Positions 18,999 to 29,230 of a stretch of 64,000 nt of DNA are shown piece after piece (position 1 is the stretch's first letter; the number at the start of each line of letters is the position of its first letter). Source of the DNA: Ensifer adhaerens (lineage in GTDB: Bacteria > Pseudomonadota > Alphaproteobacteria > Rhizobiales > Rhizobiaceae); contig NZ_CP015880.1 of assembly GCF_000697965.2 (NCBI RefSeq), positions 3,367,001-3,431,000 of the forward strand, written 5' to 3'. The notes beneath the pieces were generated by a model. That model made no database searches, was not told the origin of the DNA, and was given only the letters and a program-made list of their open reading frames with translations. The translations under genes and the position numbers were made by a program.

Positions 18999-19079
18999 AT
19001 GGAAACCCGGCAGACCGATCGCCCTTCGCTGGAGGCTCCGCAGCTCATCGCCCATCATCGGGCGGGCGAGGCTGCATGA
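18999..19079 (+). CDS. Possible 26-residue leader reading frame
   Basis: An ATG at 18999 opens a 26-codon frame beginning METRQTDRPS whose TGA stop (19077-19079) overlaps the ATG of the next gene (19076) in an ATGA arrangement. The overlap suggests translational coupling, but there is no strong ribosome site and the peptide is not recognised. It may be chance. Confidence 0.25.
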   Translation: METRQTDRPSLEAPQLIAHHRAGEAA

Positions 19080-19990
19080 GCACGGCCAAGGGCAAGACGC
19101 CCGCCGGCAAGCCGGCCCGCAGCACCGGTCTGCGCTTCTTCATCGTGGCCCTGCTGCTGATCGTCACCGCCATCGTCGCGACGGCCCTGCTCGCCAACGA
19201 GCAGCGCAATCTGAAAAGGGTTCTGCTCGCATTCGGCCTGCCGACGACCTTCCTCGAACGGGGAAAGCCAGACGAGACGACGGGCACGAAGCGCGCGAGG
19301 CGCGTGCCACCGCGCATCGCCCTGCCCGCCTGGACCTTCCAGGATCTGCAGACGCCGGAGCAGCCGTTCCTGCGCGCCATCCGCAGCGACCCCAAGGCGC
19401 TTTGCGACGAGTTGCGCGACGCCGGCTTTCGGGAACTCGAATGGAAATCGAGCGCCGGCGAACAGGCTCAATGGGAATGCTCCTCGCTCATTTCCTTCCC
19501 CCGGCCGGGCGAGGACAAACCCTCCTCGATCTTCATCTTCGTCAAGGGCAGCGGCGAGGAAGAGATCTCATCGTTCCGGGTCAAGCTCAACATCGAGCGC
19601 CAGGAGGACAGCCAGGCGGTGACGACGGCGGCGGCGCGCGCGGCATCCGTGTTCCTCGACCACGTGCGCTGGGCGGATGCGGCCAGCGTCACCTTGCAGA
19701 TCCAGGCGCTGAGGGAATTCGACCTCAAGCGCTTCGGCAGCCGCATCCAGCTCAAGCGTGAATCCGACGAGGAGACGCAGCGCTACAATTTCCTCGCCAA
19801 TCAACCCGCCCGCGCCCGCCCGAAGAACATTGCCGAACAATATTTCGACCGCAGCAAGTGGCTCGCCTATGGCGATGGCAGCCTGCGCAGTTTCGTTCGG
19901 GGACCGAGCGCCTGGAACGCTCCAGCCAAGGTGCCCGACGGAACGGGTAGCAACAAAGAGGAATCCGCGCCGTCCGTTAGCCCACCCTGA
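19076..19990 (+). CDS. Membrane-anchored protein of unknown function
   Basis: This 304-residue protein has a short basic N-terminus, one transmembrane helix (about residues 20-40, FFIVALLLIVTAIVATALLA) and a large soluble domain predicted to lie in the periplasm. The middle part alternates beta-like and helical stretches (AWTFQDLQTPEQPFLRAIRS; SSLISFPRPGEDKPSSIFIF), and the C-terminus is Pro/Ser-rich and likely disordered. I do not recognise a characterised family; it may correspond to a rhizobial DUF. It is convergent with the Lrp gene. Confidence 0.75.
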   Translation: MSTAKGKTPAGKPARSTGLRFFIVALLLIVTAIVATALLANEQRNLKRVLLAFGLPTTFLERGKPDETTGTKRARRVPPRIALPAWTFQDLQTPEQPFLRAIRSDPKALCDELRDAGFRELEWKSSAGEQAQWECSSLISFPRPGEDKPSSIFIFVKGSGEEEISSFRVKLNIERQEDSQAVTTAAARAASVFLDHVRWADAASVTLQIQALREFDLKRFGSRIQLKRESDEETQRYNFLANQPARARPKNIAEQYFDRSKWLAYGDGSLRSFVRGPSAWNAPAKVPDGTGSNKEESAPSVSPP

Positions 19991-20026
19991 CGGCCGCGTC
20001 GCTTGTCGCTTGAGCCGAAGGACGGC

Positions 20027-20458
20027 CTAGCGGTCGATCCGCGTCGAGAGGATGATCGACGACAGCGTCCGGTCGACACCGTCGATTTCGCCGATCCGAT
20101 CGATCAGCAGGTCGAGTTCGCTGATCGACATCGCGGCGACCACGGCGATCAGGTCGAAGCTGCCGCTGACCGAATGCAGCGTCTGGATTTCCCGGATGGC
20201 GCTCAGTTCCGGGGTCACGCGCGAGAGCGCCCGCGGCGCAATGGTGATCAGCACATGCGCCTTGACCAGCCCCTTCTCGTAGCTTTCCGAGAGGCGCACG
20301 CCATAGCCGGCGATGATGCCTTCGCGCTCCAACCGCTCGATACGGGCCTGCACCGTCGTGCGCGACAGACCAAGCCTTCGGGCAATCGTCGCCGTCGGCA
20401 TGCGGGCGTTCTCGCTCAAGATGGCGAGAAGCTCGCGATCCTTGTCGGTGATCTGCAT
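20027..20458 (-). CDS. Lrp/AsnC-family transcriptional regulator
   Basis: This 143-residue protein has an N-terminal helix-turn-helix (ITDKDRELLAILSENARMPTATIARRLGLSRTTVQARIERL) and an AsnC ligand-binding domain with the expected GSFDLIAVV segment. It is divergent from the saccharopine-dehydrogenase-family gene across 125 bases, an arrangement typical of a local amino-acid-responsive regulator, so it probably controls that gene. ATG 20458 with AGGA nine bases upstream is preferred over a TTG at 20479. Confidence 0.88.
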   Translation of the reverse strand: MQITDKDRELLAILSENARMPTATIARRLGLSRTTVQARIERLEREGIIAGYGVRLSESYEKGLVKAHVLITIAPRALSRVTPELSAIREIQTLHSVSGSFDLIAVVAAMSISELDLLIDRIGEIDGVDRTLSSIILSTRIDR

Positions 20459-20583
20459 TTCGTCTGTCCTGTTGGGCAATCTGCCGAATTTAGATAGGCG
20501 ATTTAGTCATATTAGCGCTTCAAATCAACGGCCCCTCCCTCGACAATAGAGACACAAACAGTTCTCATACCCCGGGGGAAAGA

Positions 20584-21687
20584 ATGAAGAATATCGTCGT
20601 CATCGGAGCAGGCAAGATCGGCTCCACCATCGCTCGCATGCTGGCCCACACCGGCGACTACAGCGTCTGCGTCGCCGACCGCGCCGCCGAGCAGCTGGAA
20701 CAGGTCGAAAAGCATGCCGCGATCACGACGGCAACCGTCGACATCGGCGACAAGAAGGCGCTCGTCGCCCTTCTCTCCGGCAAGTTCGCCGTGCTCAGCG
20801 CCGCTCCGTTCCACCTGACGGTCGCAATCGCCGAAGCCGCTGCCGAAGCCGGCATCCACTACCTGGATCTTACCGAAGACGTCGAATCCACCCGCCAGGT
20901 CAAGGCGATCGCCGCCAAGGCGAACACCGCCTTCATCCCCCAGTGCGGCCTCGCACCGGGCTTCATCTCGATCGTCGCCAACGATCTCGCCAGCCGCTTC
21001 CAGACGCTGGAAAGCGTGCGCATGCGCGTCGGCGCCCTGCCGCAGTACCCGTCGAACGCTCTGAACTACAACCTCACCTGGAGCACCGACGGCGTCATCA
21101 ACGAATACATCGAGCCCTGCGAGGCGATCGTTGAGAGCAACCTGATCGAAGTTCCGGCCATGGAAGAACGCGAAGAATTCTCGCTTGATGGCGTCACCTA
21201 CGAAGCCTTCAACACCTCGGGCGGCCTCGGCACGCTCTGCGAAACGCTGAAGGGCAAGGTCCGCACGCTGAACTACAAGACGATCCGCTACCCGGGTCAC
21301 GCCGCCATCATGAAGGCGCTGCTGAACGACCTCGGCCTGCGTCACCGCCGCGAAGTCCTCAAGGACATCTTCGAAAATTCGCTGCCGACCACCACCCAGG
21401 ACGTCGTCGTGATCTTCGTTACCGTTTCGGGCTTCCGCGACGGTCGCCTGATCCAGGAAACCTACGCCAACAAGGTCTATAGCGGCGTCGTTGCCGGTCG
21501 CATGCAGAGCGGCATCCAGATCACCACGGCCGGCAGCATCTGCGCCGTGCTCGATCTGCTCGCCGAAGGCAAGATCGCCCAGAAGGGTTTCGTTCGTCAG
21601 GAAGACATCGGCCTCGACACCTTCCTCGCCAACCGCTTCGGTCACTACTACGCCCAGAAGGGCGAGAGCGCGCGCGTCGCCGGCTGA
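20584..21687 (+). CDS. Saccharopine dehydrogenase-family protein (lysine catabolism candidate)
   Basis: This 367-residue protein has an N-terminal NAD(P) Rossmann fold (MKNIVVIGAGKIGSTIARML) and the saccharopine dehydrogenase-like catalytic domain (QCGLAPGFISIVANDLA; NTSGGLGTLCETLKGK). The length and architecture fit both bacterial saccharopine dehydrogenases and lysine 6-dehydrogenase, which makes piperideine-6-carboxylate from lysine. Either would place it in lysine degradation. The divergent Lrp regulator supports amino-acid catabolism. A CCCGGG hairpin with T-run follows. Confidence 0.8.
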   Translation: MKNIVVIGAGKIGSTIARMLAHTGDYSVCVADRAAEQLEQVEKHAAITTATVDIGDKKALVALLSGKFAVLSAAPFHLTVAIAEAAAEAGIHYLDLTEDVESTRQVKAIAAKANTAFIPQCGLAPGFISIVANDLASRFQTLESVRMRVGALPQYPSNALNYNLTWSTDGVINEYIEPCEAIVESNLIEVPAMEEREEFSLDGVTYEAFNTSGGLGTLCETLKGKVRTLNYKTIRYPGHAAIMKALLNDLGLRHRREVLKDIFENSLPTTTQDVVVIFVTVSGFRDGRLIQETYANKVYSGVVAGRMQSGIQITTAGSICAVLDLLAEGKIAQKGFVRQEDIGLDTFLANRFGHYYAQKGESARVAG

Positions 21688-21718
21688 GCCAATCAGTCCT
21701 GATGCGCCGACTTCAATG

Positions 21719-21743
21719 CCCGGGTTCAGCCCGGGTATTTTTC
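21719..21743 (+). terminator. Terminator after the saccharopine dehydrogenase-family gene
   Basis: CCCGGG (21719-21724) and CCCGGG (21730-21735) form a 6-bp stem with a 5-base loop, followed by TATTTTT. It lies between convergent genes. Confidence 0.8.
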
Positions 21744-21773
21744 GTTTCACGGTCCGCCAACGATGCGATGCGC

Positions 21774-23201
21774 TTAGTTGCGGCCGAATTCGTCCTCGAT
21801 GCGAACGGTGTCGTCGTCGCCGAGATAGGAGCCGGTCTGCACCTCGATCAGCTCCAGCGGAATCTTGCCCGGATTGTGCAGCCGGTGCACCGTGCCCTGC
21901 GGAATGAACACCGACTCGTTCTCGTGCAGGAGCCGCGTCTCGCCGCCCATGGTGACCTCCGCCGTGCCGCGCACGACGATCCAGTGCTCGGCGCGGTGAT
22001 GGTGCTTCTGCAGGGAGATTTTCTTGCCGGGCGTCACACGTAGCCGCTTCACCGAGAAGCGCTCGCCGTCGGAAAGCGCGGCCACCGCGCCCCAGGGGCG
22101 GTAGGAGGTCGGGTGCACCTCCGTCAGCGCCGCGGTTTTGGGAGAACGCGCCAGCGCCTTGACGATATGGCCGACGCTCTGGCTGTCGTCCAGCCGCCCG
22201 ACATAGACGGCGTCCTCGCCGGCAATGACGGCCACGTCTTCCAACCCCTGCACCGCCAGGTGAATGTCGCGTGACAGAACCAGCGAGTTGCGGGTGTTCG
22301 ACACCGTCGCCCGGTCCGTGACGACATTGCCGTCGTCATCCTTGCGCCCGGTCTTCCACACCGCATCCCAGCTTCCGAGATCCGACCAGGGGAAGGACGA
22401 CGGCACAACGGCTGCATGGTCGGTCTTTTCGAACACGGCGTAGTCGACGGAAATATCCGGAGCGGCTGCGAAGCTCTCGCCGTGCAGCCGGGTGAAATCG
22501 AGATCCTTGTAGGCACCTTCGACGGCAGCCTTCGCTGCGTCGAAGACTTCGGGCGCAAAGCGCTTCAACTCGTCGAGAAAGAGCGTCACCGGCAGCATGA
22601 ACAGGCCGGAGTTCCAGAGATAGCGCCCGGTCGCGATCATCGCCTCGGCTTTCGCCCGATCCGGCTTCTCGACAAAACGCGCCACCCGGTTCGTACCTTC
22701 GGCCAGCTCGTCGCCACACTCGATATAGCCGTAACCGGTGGCCGGCTCGGTCGGCGTGATGCCGAAGGTCACCAGCTCTCCCCGCCCGGCGGCCGCCTGC
22801 GCTCTCAGGATGCAGTCCTCGTAGAGGACGCCGGCATCGATCTCGTGATCGGAGGCGAGCACCTGCATGATCGCCCCTTCGCCGTAGCGCCCAAGGACTG
22901 CAAAGGCGGCGGCCGCAAGGGCCGGTGCGGTGTTGCGCGCCACCGGCTCCAAGAGGATGTCGCCGAGCTCAGCCTCGATCGTACGGGCCTGCTCGGCGAC
23001 GATGAAGCGAAAGTCGCTGTTGGTGACGACGATGGCCGGCTCGTATCGCGTGCGGTCGCCCACGCGTTCGAGCGTCTGCTGGAACAGCGATCGCTCGGAA
23101 AGAATCTGCAGGAACTGCTTGGGCGCGGCTGAGCGCGAGAGCGGCCACAGTCGGGTGCCCTTTCCGCCGGCCATGATGACAGGAACAATCTTCGACGTCA
23201 T
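21774..23201 (-). CDS. manC: Mannose-1-phosphate guanylyltransferase / mannose-6-phosphate isomerase
   Basis: This 475-residue bifunctional enzyme makes GDP-mannose from mannose-1-phosphate and can interconvert fructose-6- and mannose-6-phosphate. The N-terminal nucleotidyltransferase domain shows the pyrophosphorylase signature GGKGTRLWPLSRSAAPKQF and the FVEKPDRAKAEAM motif. The C-terminal cupin isomerase domain carries the metal-binding LQKHHHRAEHWIVVRGTA. GDP-mannose feeds surface polysaccharide and Nod-factor or LPS sugars, but no such cluster is nearby. Housekeeping versus polysaccharide role cannot be separated here. Confidence 0.93.
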   Translation of the reverse strand: MTSKIVPVIMAGGKGTRLWPLSRSAAPKQFLQILSERSLFQQTLERVGDRTRYEPAIVVTNSDFRFIVAEQARTIEAELGDILLEPVARNTAPALAAAAFAVLGRYGEGAIMQVLASDHEIDAGVLYEDCILRAQAAAGRGELVTFGITPTEPATGYGYIECGDELAEGTNRVARFVEKPDRAKAEAMIATGRYLWNSGLFMLPVTLFLDELKRFAPEVFDAAKAAVEGAYKDLDFTRLHGESFAAAPDISVDYAVFEKTDHAAVVPSSFPWSDLGSWDAVWKTGRKDDDGNVVTDRATVSNTRNSLVLSRDIHLAVQGLEDVAVIAGEDAVYVGRLDDSQSVGHIVKALARSPKTAALTEVHPTSYRPWGAVAALSDGERFSVKRLRVTPGKKISLQKHHHRAEHWIVVRGTAEVTMGGETRLLHENESVFIPQGTVHRLHNPGKIPLELIEVQTGSYLGDDDTVRIEDEFGRN

Positions 23202-23319
23202 GCCAGCGGTCTCTCTTCCTAGGCTGAACGATGCCGGCTCAGTACAGCAGCTCTAATGAAGAATGGCTAAAGCGGCCGGTCCGGCTGCTATTGGTTACAA
23301 GATCGGGCAAAACAGGCAA

Positions 23320-23348
23320 CAAAAAACCCCGCTCGAAGGCGGGGCTTT
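23320..23348 (-). terminator. Terminator of the atpHAGDC operon
   Basis: On the minus strand CCCCGC (23344-23339) pairs with GCGGGG (23332-23327), followed by six T residues (23326-23321). This is a textbook intrinsic terminator 32 bases beyond the atpC stop. Confidence 0.9.
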
Positions 23349-23379
23349 CTCATTCGCTTCACCCTTCCGGGTGTCCCTT

Positions 23380-23781
23380 TCAGGCCGGGATCACGATCTC
23401 GCCGAGCTTCGTCAGTTCGGCGACGAACTGCTCCAGACGGGTCTTCTTTTCGTCGCCGGCGCCTTCCAGCTCGGCACGAACCGCGTCGATACGGCTTTCG
23501 AGAGCCGTGCGGTCGAGTTCATCGACATGAACGGCGGATTCGGCGAGCAGCGTGCAGCCGGTCGGCAGGATGTCGGCAAAGCCGCCAAACACCGCAAAGC
23601 GCTCCGTCTTGCCGTCGGCCAGCTTCACCGTGACCACGCCGGGCTTCACCGTCGTCATCGTCGGCGCGTGATTGGCCATCACGGTCATCTCGCCCTCGGT
23701 CGCCGGAATGACGACTTCCGTCACCTTTTCGGAGACGAGCAGGCGCTCGGGGGAAACAAGCTCAAAGTTGAAATCGGCCAT
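23380..23781 (-). CDS. atpC: F1 ATP synthase epsilon subunit
   Basis: This 133-residue epsilon subunit starts MADFNFELVSPERLL, the family N-terminus, and contains the beta-sandwich EVVIPATEGEMTVMANHAPTM and VFGGFADILPTGCTLLAESA. The C-terminal helical part is short. Epsilon couples rotation to catalysis and inhibits hydrolysis. ATG 23787 (two codons upstream) is an alternative start. It is separated from atpD by 120 bases containing a strong stem-loop, unlike the close spacing elsewhere in the operon. Confidence 0.93.
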   Translation of the reverse strand: MADFNFELVSPERLLVSEKVTEVVIPATEGEMTVMANHAPTMTTVKPGVVTVKLADGKTERFAVFGGFADILPTGCTLLAESAVHVDELDRTALESRIDAVRAELEGAGDEKKTRLEQFVAELTKLGEIVIPA

Positions 23782-23860
23782 GACCATTCACTTCTTGTGG
23801 GCGCGCCACCTGAGAGGCGGCTGTGCATGTCTTCCCTATCCTTGCGAAAGGACAGGATGA

Positions 23861-23891
23861 AAGCCTCGGCGCTTGTGCAGCGCCGAGGCTT
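23861..23891 (-). promoter_or_regulatory. Intercistronic stem-loop between atpD and atpC
   Basis: A perfect 13-bp stem (23861-23873 with 23879-23891) with a 5-base loop lies 10 bases after the atpD stop. No T-run follows on the minus strand. It could protect atpD mRNA or reduce expression of atpC relative to the upstream genes. Confidence 0.7.
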
Positions 23892-23901
23892 AACAGTGCT
23901 A

Positions 23902-25443
<1,542 letters not shown>

Positions 25444-26325
25444 TTAGAGCGCTTCCGCGCCCGAGATGATTTCAATGAGTTCCTTGGTGATCTGAGCCTG
25501 GCGCTGACGGTTGTAGTTCAGCGTCAGCTTGTTGATCATCTCACCAGCATTGCGCGTCGCGTTATCCATCGCGCTCATCTTGGCGCCCATTTCGCCGGCG
25601 ACGTTCTCGAGCAAGGCCCGGAAGATCTGCACCGAAATGTTGCGCGGAATGAGATCGCTGAGGATCGCGCCCGCGTCCGGCTCATATTCGTAGACAGCCG
25701 AAGCATCCGATGCTTCCGCTGCGACCGGGCCGGCCGAAGCGGGGATCAGCTGCTGAGCCGTCGGAATCTGGGCGATAACGGACTTGAACTCAGAATAGAA
25801 CAGCGTGCAGACATCGAACTCGCCCTTTTCGAAGAGCGCGATGATCTTGTGGCCAATCTGGTCGGCGTTTTCAAAGCCGATCTTCTTGACCTCACGCAGG
25901 TCGACACGATCGATGATCAGCGACGCGTATTCGCGGCGCAGAATATCGAAGCCCTTCTTGCCGACGCAGATGATCTTGACCGTCTTGCCGGCTGCAAGCA
26001 GCTTGCGAACGTGGTCACGGGCATGACGGGCGATCTGCGAGTTGAAGCCGCCGCAAAGGCCGCGTTCAGCCGTGCAGACGACCAGAAGGTGCGTATCGTC
26101 CTTGCCGGTTCCGGTCATCAGCGCAGGCGCGCTGTCGTCCGCGCCAACCGCCTGGGCGATGTTGGCGAGAACGGCAGCCATACGCTGCGAGTAAGGCCGG
26201 GCGGCCTCGGCCGCCTCCTGCGCGCGCCGAAGCTTCGCCGCGGCGACCATTTTCATCGCCTTGGTGATCTTCTGCGTCGCCTTGACGGAGGCGATCCGGT
26301 TCTTCAGATCCTTAAGTGAAGGCAT
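25444..26325 (-). CDS. atpG: F1 ATP synthase gamma subunit
   Basis: The gamma subunit is the central rotor shaft, here 293 residues. The N-terminal coiled-coil helix ([36 protein letters not shown]) and the C-terminal one ([40 protein letters not shown]) are both typical. An Ala-rich insertion lies near residues 193-210. It sits 27 bases after atpA. Confidence 0.96.
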   Translation of the reverse strand: MPSLKDLKNRIASVKATQKITKAMKMVAAAKLRRAQEAAEAARPYSQRMAAVLANIAQAVGADDSAPALMTGTGKDDTHLLVVCTAERGLCGGFNSQIARHARDHVRKLLAAGKTVKIICVGKKGFDILRREYASLIIDRVDLREVKKIGFENADQIGHKIIALFEKGEFDVCTLFYSEFKSVIAQIPTAQQLIPASAGPVAAEASDASAVYEYEPDAGAILSDLIPRNISVQIFRALLENVAGEMGAKMSAMDNATRNAGEMINKLTLNYNRQRQAQITKELIEIISGAEAL

Positions 26326-26352
26326 CCGTTATCCGTCCTAAATGAAATCCGC

Positions 26353-27882
26353 TCAGGCGAAAGACTTGGCGAAGCTGTCGATTGCAGCCTTCAGCTTGCC
26401 CTTGACGTCGTCGGAGATCGCCTTGTCCTTGCGGATGGTTTCCAGGATGTCCTTGCCTTCCGAACGCATGTACGAAAGCAGGCCCTGCTCGAACTTGCCG
26501 ACCTGGTTGACCGGCAGCTTGTCGAGGTAACCGTTGACGCCTGCGAAGATGACAGCGACCTGTTCTTCCGTCTTCAGCGGCGAGAACTGCGGCTGCTTCA
26601 GGAGTTCGGTCAGGCGGGCACCGCGGTTCAGCAGGCGCTGCGTAGCGGCGTCGAGGTCCGAGCCGAACTGCGCAAAGGCGGCCATTTCGCGATACTGGGC
26701 GAGTTCGCCCTTGATCGAGCCGGCAACCTGCTTCATCGCCTTGATCTGCGCAGCCGAGCCGACGCGCGAAACCGACAGACCGACGTTAACGGCCGGACGG
26801 ATGCCCTGGTAGAACAGGTCGGTTTCGAGGAAGATCTGGCCGTCGGTGATCGAGATCACGTTGGTCGGGATGAACGCCGAAACGTCGTTACCCTGCGTTT
26901 CGATGACCGGCAGAGCCGTCAGCGAGCCAGCGCCCATGTCGTCGTTCAGCTTTGCAGCGCGCTCGAGCAGACGGGAGTGCAGGTAGAAAACGTCGCCGGG
27001 GTAAGCTTCGCGGCCCGGCGGGCGGCGCAGCAGGAGCGACATCTGGCGGTAGGAAACAGCCTGCTTCGACAGGTCGTCGTAGCCGATCAGGGCATGCTTA
27101 CCGTTGTCACGGAAGTATTCGCCCATCGCGCAACCGGCGAACGGTGCGAGGTACTGCATCGGAGCCGGGTCGGAAGCGGTCGCAGCAACGATGATCGAGT
27201 ACTGCAGAGCGCCACGCTCTTCCAGAACCTTCACGAACTGGGCAACGGTCGAACGCTTCTGGCCGATTGCGACGTAGACGCAATACAGCTTGTCACCTTC
27301 CGGACCATTGTCGTGAATGGCCTTCTGGTTGAGGATCGTGTCGAGGATGATCGCGGTCTTGCCGGTCTGGCGGTCGCCGATGACGAGTTCGCGCTGGCCA
27401 CGGCCAACCGGGATGAGGGCGTCGATGGCCTTGAGGCCGGTCGACATCGGCTCATGCACCGACTTGCGCGGAATGATGCCCGGAGCCTTGACGTCAACGC
27501 GCGAGCGCTGCTTGGCGTTGATCGGGCCCTTGCCGTCGATCGGGTTGCCGAGCGCGTCGACGACGCGGCCGAGCAGTTCCGGACCAACCGGAACGTCCAC
27601 GATGGCGCCAGTCCGCTTGACGGTGTCGCCTTCCTTGATGTCGCGGTCCGAACCGAAGATAACGACACCGACGTTGTCGGCTTCGAGGTTCAGCGCCATG
27701 CCGCGAATTCCACCCGGGAATTCGACCATTTCGCCTGCCTGGACATTGTCGAGGCCGTAGACGCGGGCAATACCGTCACCGACGGAAAGCACCTGACCGA
27801 CTTCGGAGACTTCTGCTTCCTGGCCGAAATTTTTGATCTGATCTTTGAGAATTGCGGAAATTTCCGCGGCGCGGATATCCAT
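26353..27882 (-). CDS. atpA: F1 ATP synthase alpha subunit
   Basis: This 509-residue alpha subunit has the Walker [10 protein letters not shown], the non-catalytic nucleotide-site sequences, the signature [17 protein letters not shown] and the N-terminal helix [20 protein letters not shown]. The start overlaps the atpH stop by one base (TGATG), so the two are translationally coupled. Confidence 0.97.
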   Translation of the reverse strand: MDIRAAEISAILKDQIKNFGQEAEVSEVGQVLSVGDGIARVYGLDNVQAGEMVEFPGGIRGMALNLEADNVGVVIFGSDRDIKEGDTVKRTGAIVDVPVGPELLGRVVDALGNPIDGKGPINAKQRSRVDVKAPGIIPRKSVHEPMSTGLKAIDALIPVGRGQRELVIGDRQTGKTAIILDTILNQKAIHDNGPEGDKLYCVYVAIGQKRSTVAQFVKVLEERGALQYSIIVAATASDPAPMQYLAPFAGCAMGEYFRDNGKHALIGYDDLSKQAVSYRQMSLLLRRPPGREAYPGDVFYLHSRLLERAAKLNDDMGAGSLTALPVIETQGNDVSAFIPTNVISITDGQIFLETDLFYQGIRPAVNVGLSVSRVGSAAQIKAMKQVAGSIKGELAQYREMAAFAQFGSDLDAATQRLLNRGARLTELLKQPQFSPLKTEEQVAVIFAGVNGYLDKLPVNQVGKFEQGLLSYMRSEGKDILETIRKDKAISDDVKGKLKAAIDSFAKSFA

Positions 27883-28448
27883 CAGCCGACCTCTTTCAGT
27901 GCAAGCTTAAGGGTAGAGAGTTTGGTGCGAAGGGAAGTGTCAATCTGGCGGGACCCGACCTTGACGATCAGACCTCCAAGAATAGACGGGTCGACGGTGA
28001 CGTTGACCGCCACGTCTTTGCCGGTGACGCTCTTCAGCGTCGCCTTCAATTCAGTTTCCTGCGCCGCGGAGAGCGCATGGGCCGACGTGACGTCGGCGGA
28101 AATTTCACCACGATGGCGCGCGGCGATCAGGCGGAACGCCTTGATCATGCCCGGCAGCGCGAAGAGGCGGCGATTGCGGGCAACGACCTTGAGGAAGTTA
28201 CCGACGAGCCCGGAGATGCCAGCCTTCGCGGCAACTGCCGAAATGGCCTTGAACTGGTCGTCTGCAGAAAAGACCGGGCTGGCGATCAGCCGCTTCAGAT
28301 CGTCGCTGCCGTCGATCAGGGCCTGGACGCGGGTAAGATCCGCACCGACTGCCTCGACCGAACCGGCGCTGAGCGCGAGTTCAAAAAGCGAGGACGCATA
28401 TCTTTCTGCAACACCGGAAATAAGCTGGGATGTGTCTGCCACGGGCAC
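27882..28448 (-). CDS. atpH: F1 ATP synthase delta subunit
   Basis: This is the 188-residue delta (OSCP-type) subunit, linking F1 to the peripheral stalk. The N-terminal helical domain ([21 protein letters not shown]) and the C-terminal [20 protein letters not shown] motif are both present. It is the first gene of the F1 operon. The operon promoter should lie in 28449-28705; I see no unambiguous -35/-10 pair. Confidence 0.95.
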   Translation of the reverse strand: MPVADTSQLISGVAERYASSLFELALSAGSVEAVGADLTRVQALIDGSDDLKRLIASPVFSADDQFKAISAVAAKAGISGLVGNFLKVVARNRRLFALPGMIKAFRLIAARHRGEISADVTSAHALSAAQETELKATLKSVTGKDVAVNVTVDPSILGGLIVKVGSRQIDTSLRTKLSTLKLALKEVG

Positions 28449-28705
28449 AAGCTTCTCTCAATTTCATCCAAGAACTGCGCTGGCGGTGGGCCGTCAACTT
28501 AAAATCTTGAATTTGCTGCAATAATTTGCAGGATATCGAGGCCTGGCGACCCACTTCCCCCGCAATTCGCGGTTCGTCTAGCATAGGATGTTTGGACTCG
28601 CAACACGCGAAGGGCAGGAATGCGGCATAAGTCGGCCACCTTTGGCCGAATTTTGCCGTAAATTCGGTCCTGCGCTGTGAATCGCGGGGAAGCCCGCAAT
28701 CGCAA

Positions 28706-29122
28706 TCAGATCATGCCGAAGACATAGGCGAGCGGAAGGATGGCGAGTGCCGCCTGAACGATGAGCGCCGCCCAGTTGTAGAGCGTGCTGCCGTTGTCGC
28801 TCATCATCGAGAGGATTCGGCCGAAGGCGGCGAGCGCAAAGGCCGCGCCGACAGCGAGATAAACCATCGGCTGGGCGAGCAGAATGGCGGCAAGACCGAG
28901 CCCCACATGCATGCCGCCCATGGTCGAGCGCGCCTCGGCAAGGCCGCCGCGCCGCCCCTCGGCAATACCGATGCCGGCTGCGCGAAAGGTCAGCCGCGGA
29001 GCAAACAGCATGACGACGCCGATCAACGCTGCTACCGCCGCCGCGCAGAAGGCGAGGAACTCGCCGGTTTCCGTCGGAATATAAAACTCCATGCCCGTTC
29101 CCGCAGATGAGCCCGTTGTCAT
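28706..29122 (-). CDS. Small four-helix membrane protein (DUF4345-like)
   Basis: This 138-residue protein has four predicted membrane segments and few polar residues outside the loops (GFL..CAAAVAALIGVVMLFAP; HVGLGLAAILLAQPMVYLAV; ALIVQAALAILPLAYVFGMI). The size and pattern resemble DUF4345 proteins, a family without known function; this is a memory-based match. ATG 29092 is an alternative start. It is downstream of priA on the same strand. Confidence 0.65.
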   Translation of the reverse strand: MTTGSSAGTGMEFYIPTETGEFLAFCAAAVAALIGVVMLFAPRLTFRAAGIGIAEGRRGGLAEARSTMGGMHVGLGLAAILLAQPMVYLAVGAAFALAAFGRILSMMSDNGSTLYNWAALIVQAALAILPLAYVFGMI

Positions 29123-29230
29123 GCTGCCCCGTCGTCGGCCGGAGCAATGCGTCCCTGACCTCTAGCGCATGTCGCCCCGGTTGTGAATCGCCCACGGGCT
29201 TCAGAATGCGGCGATCACAGGAAACTTGAA

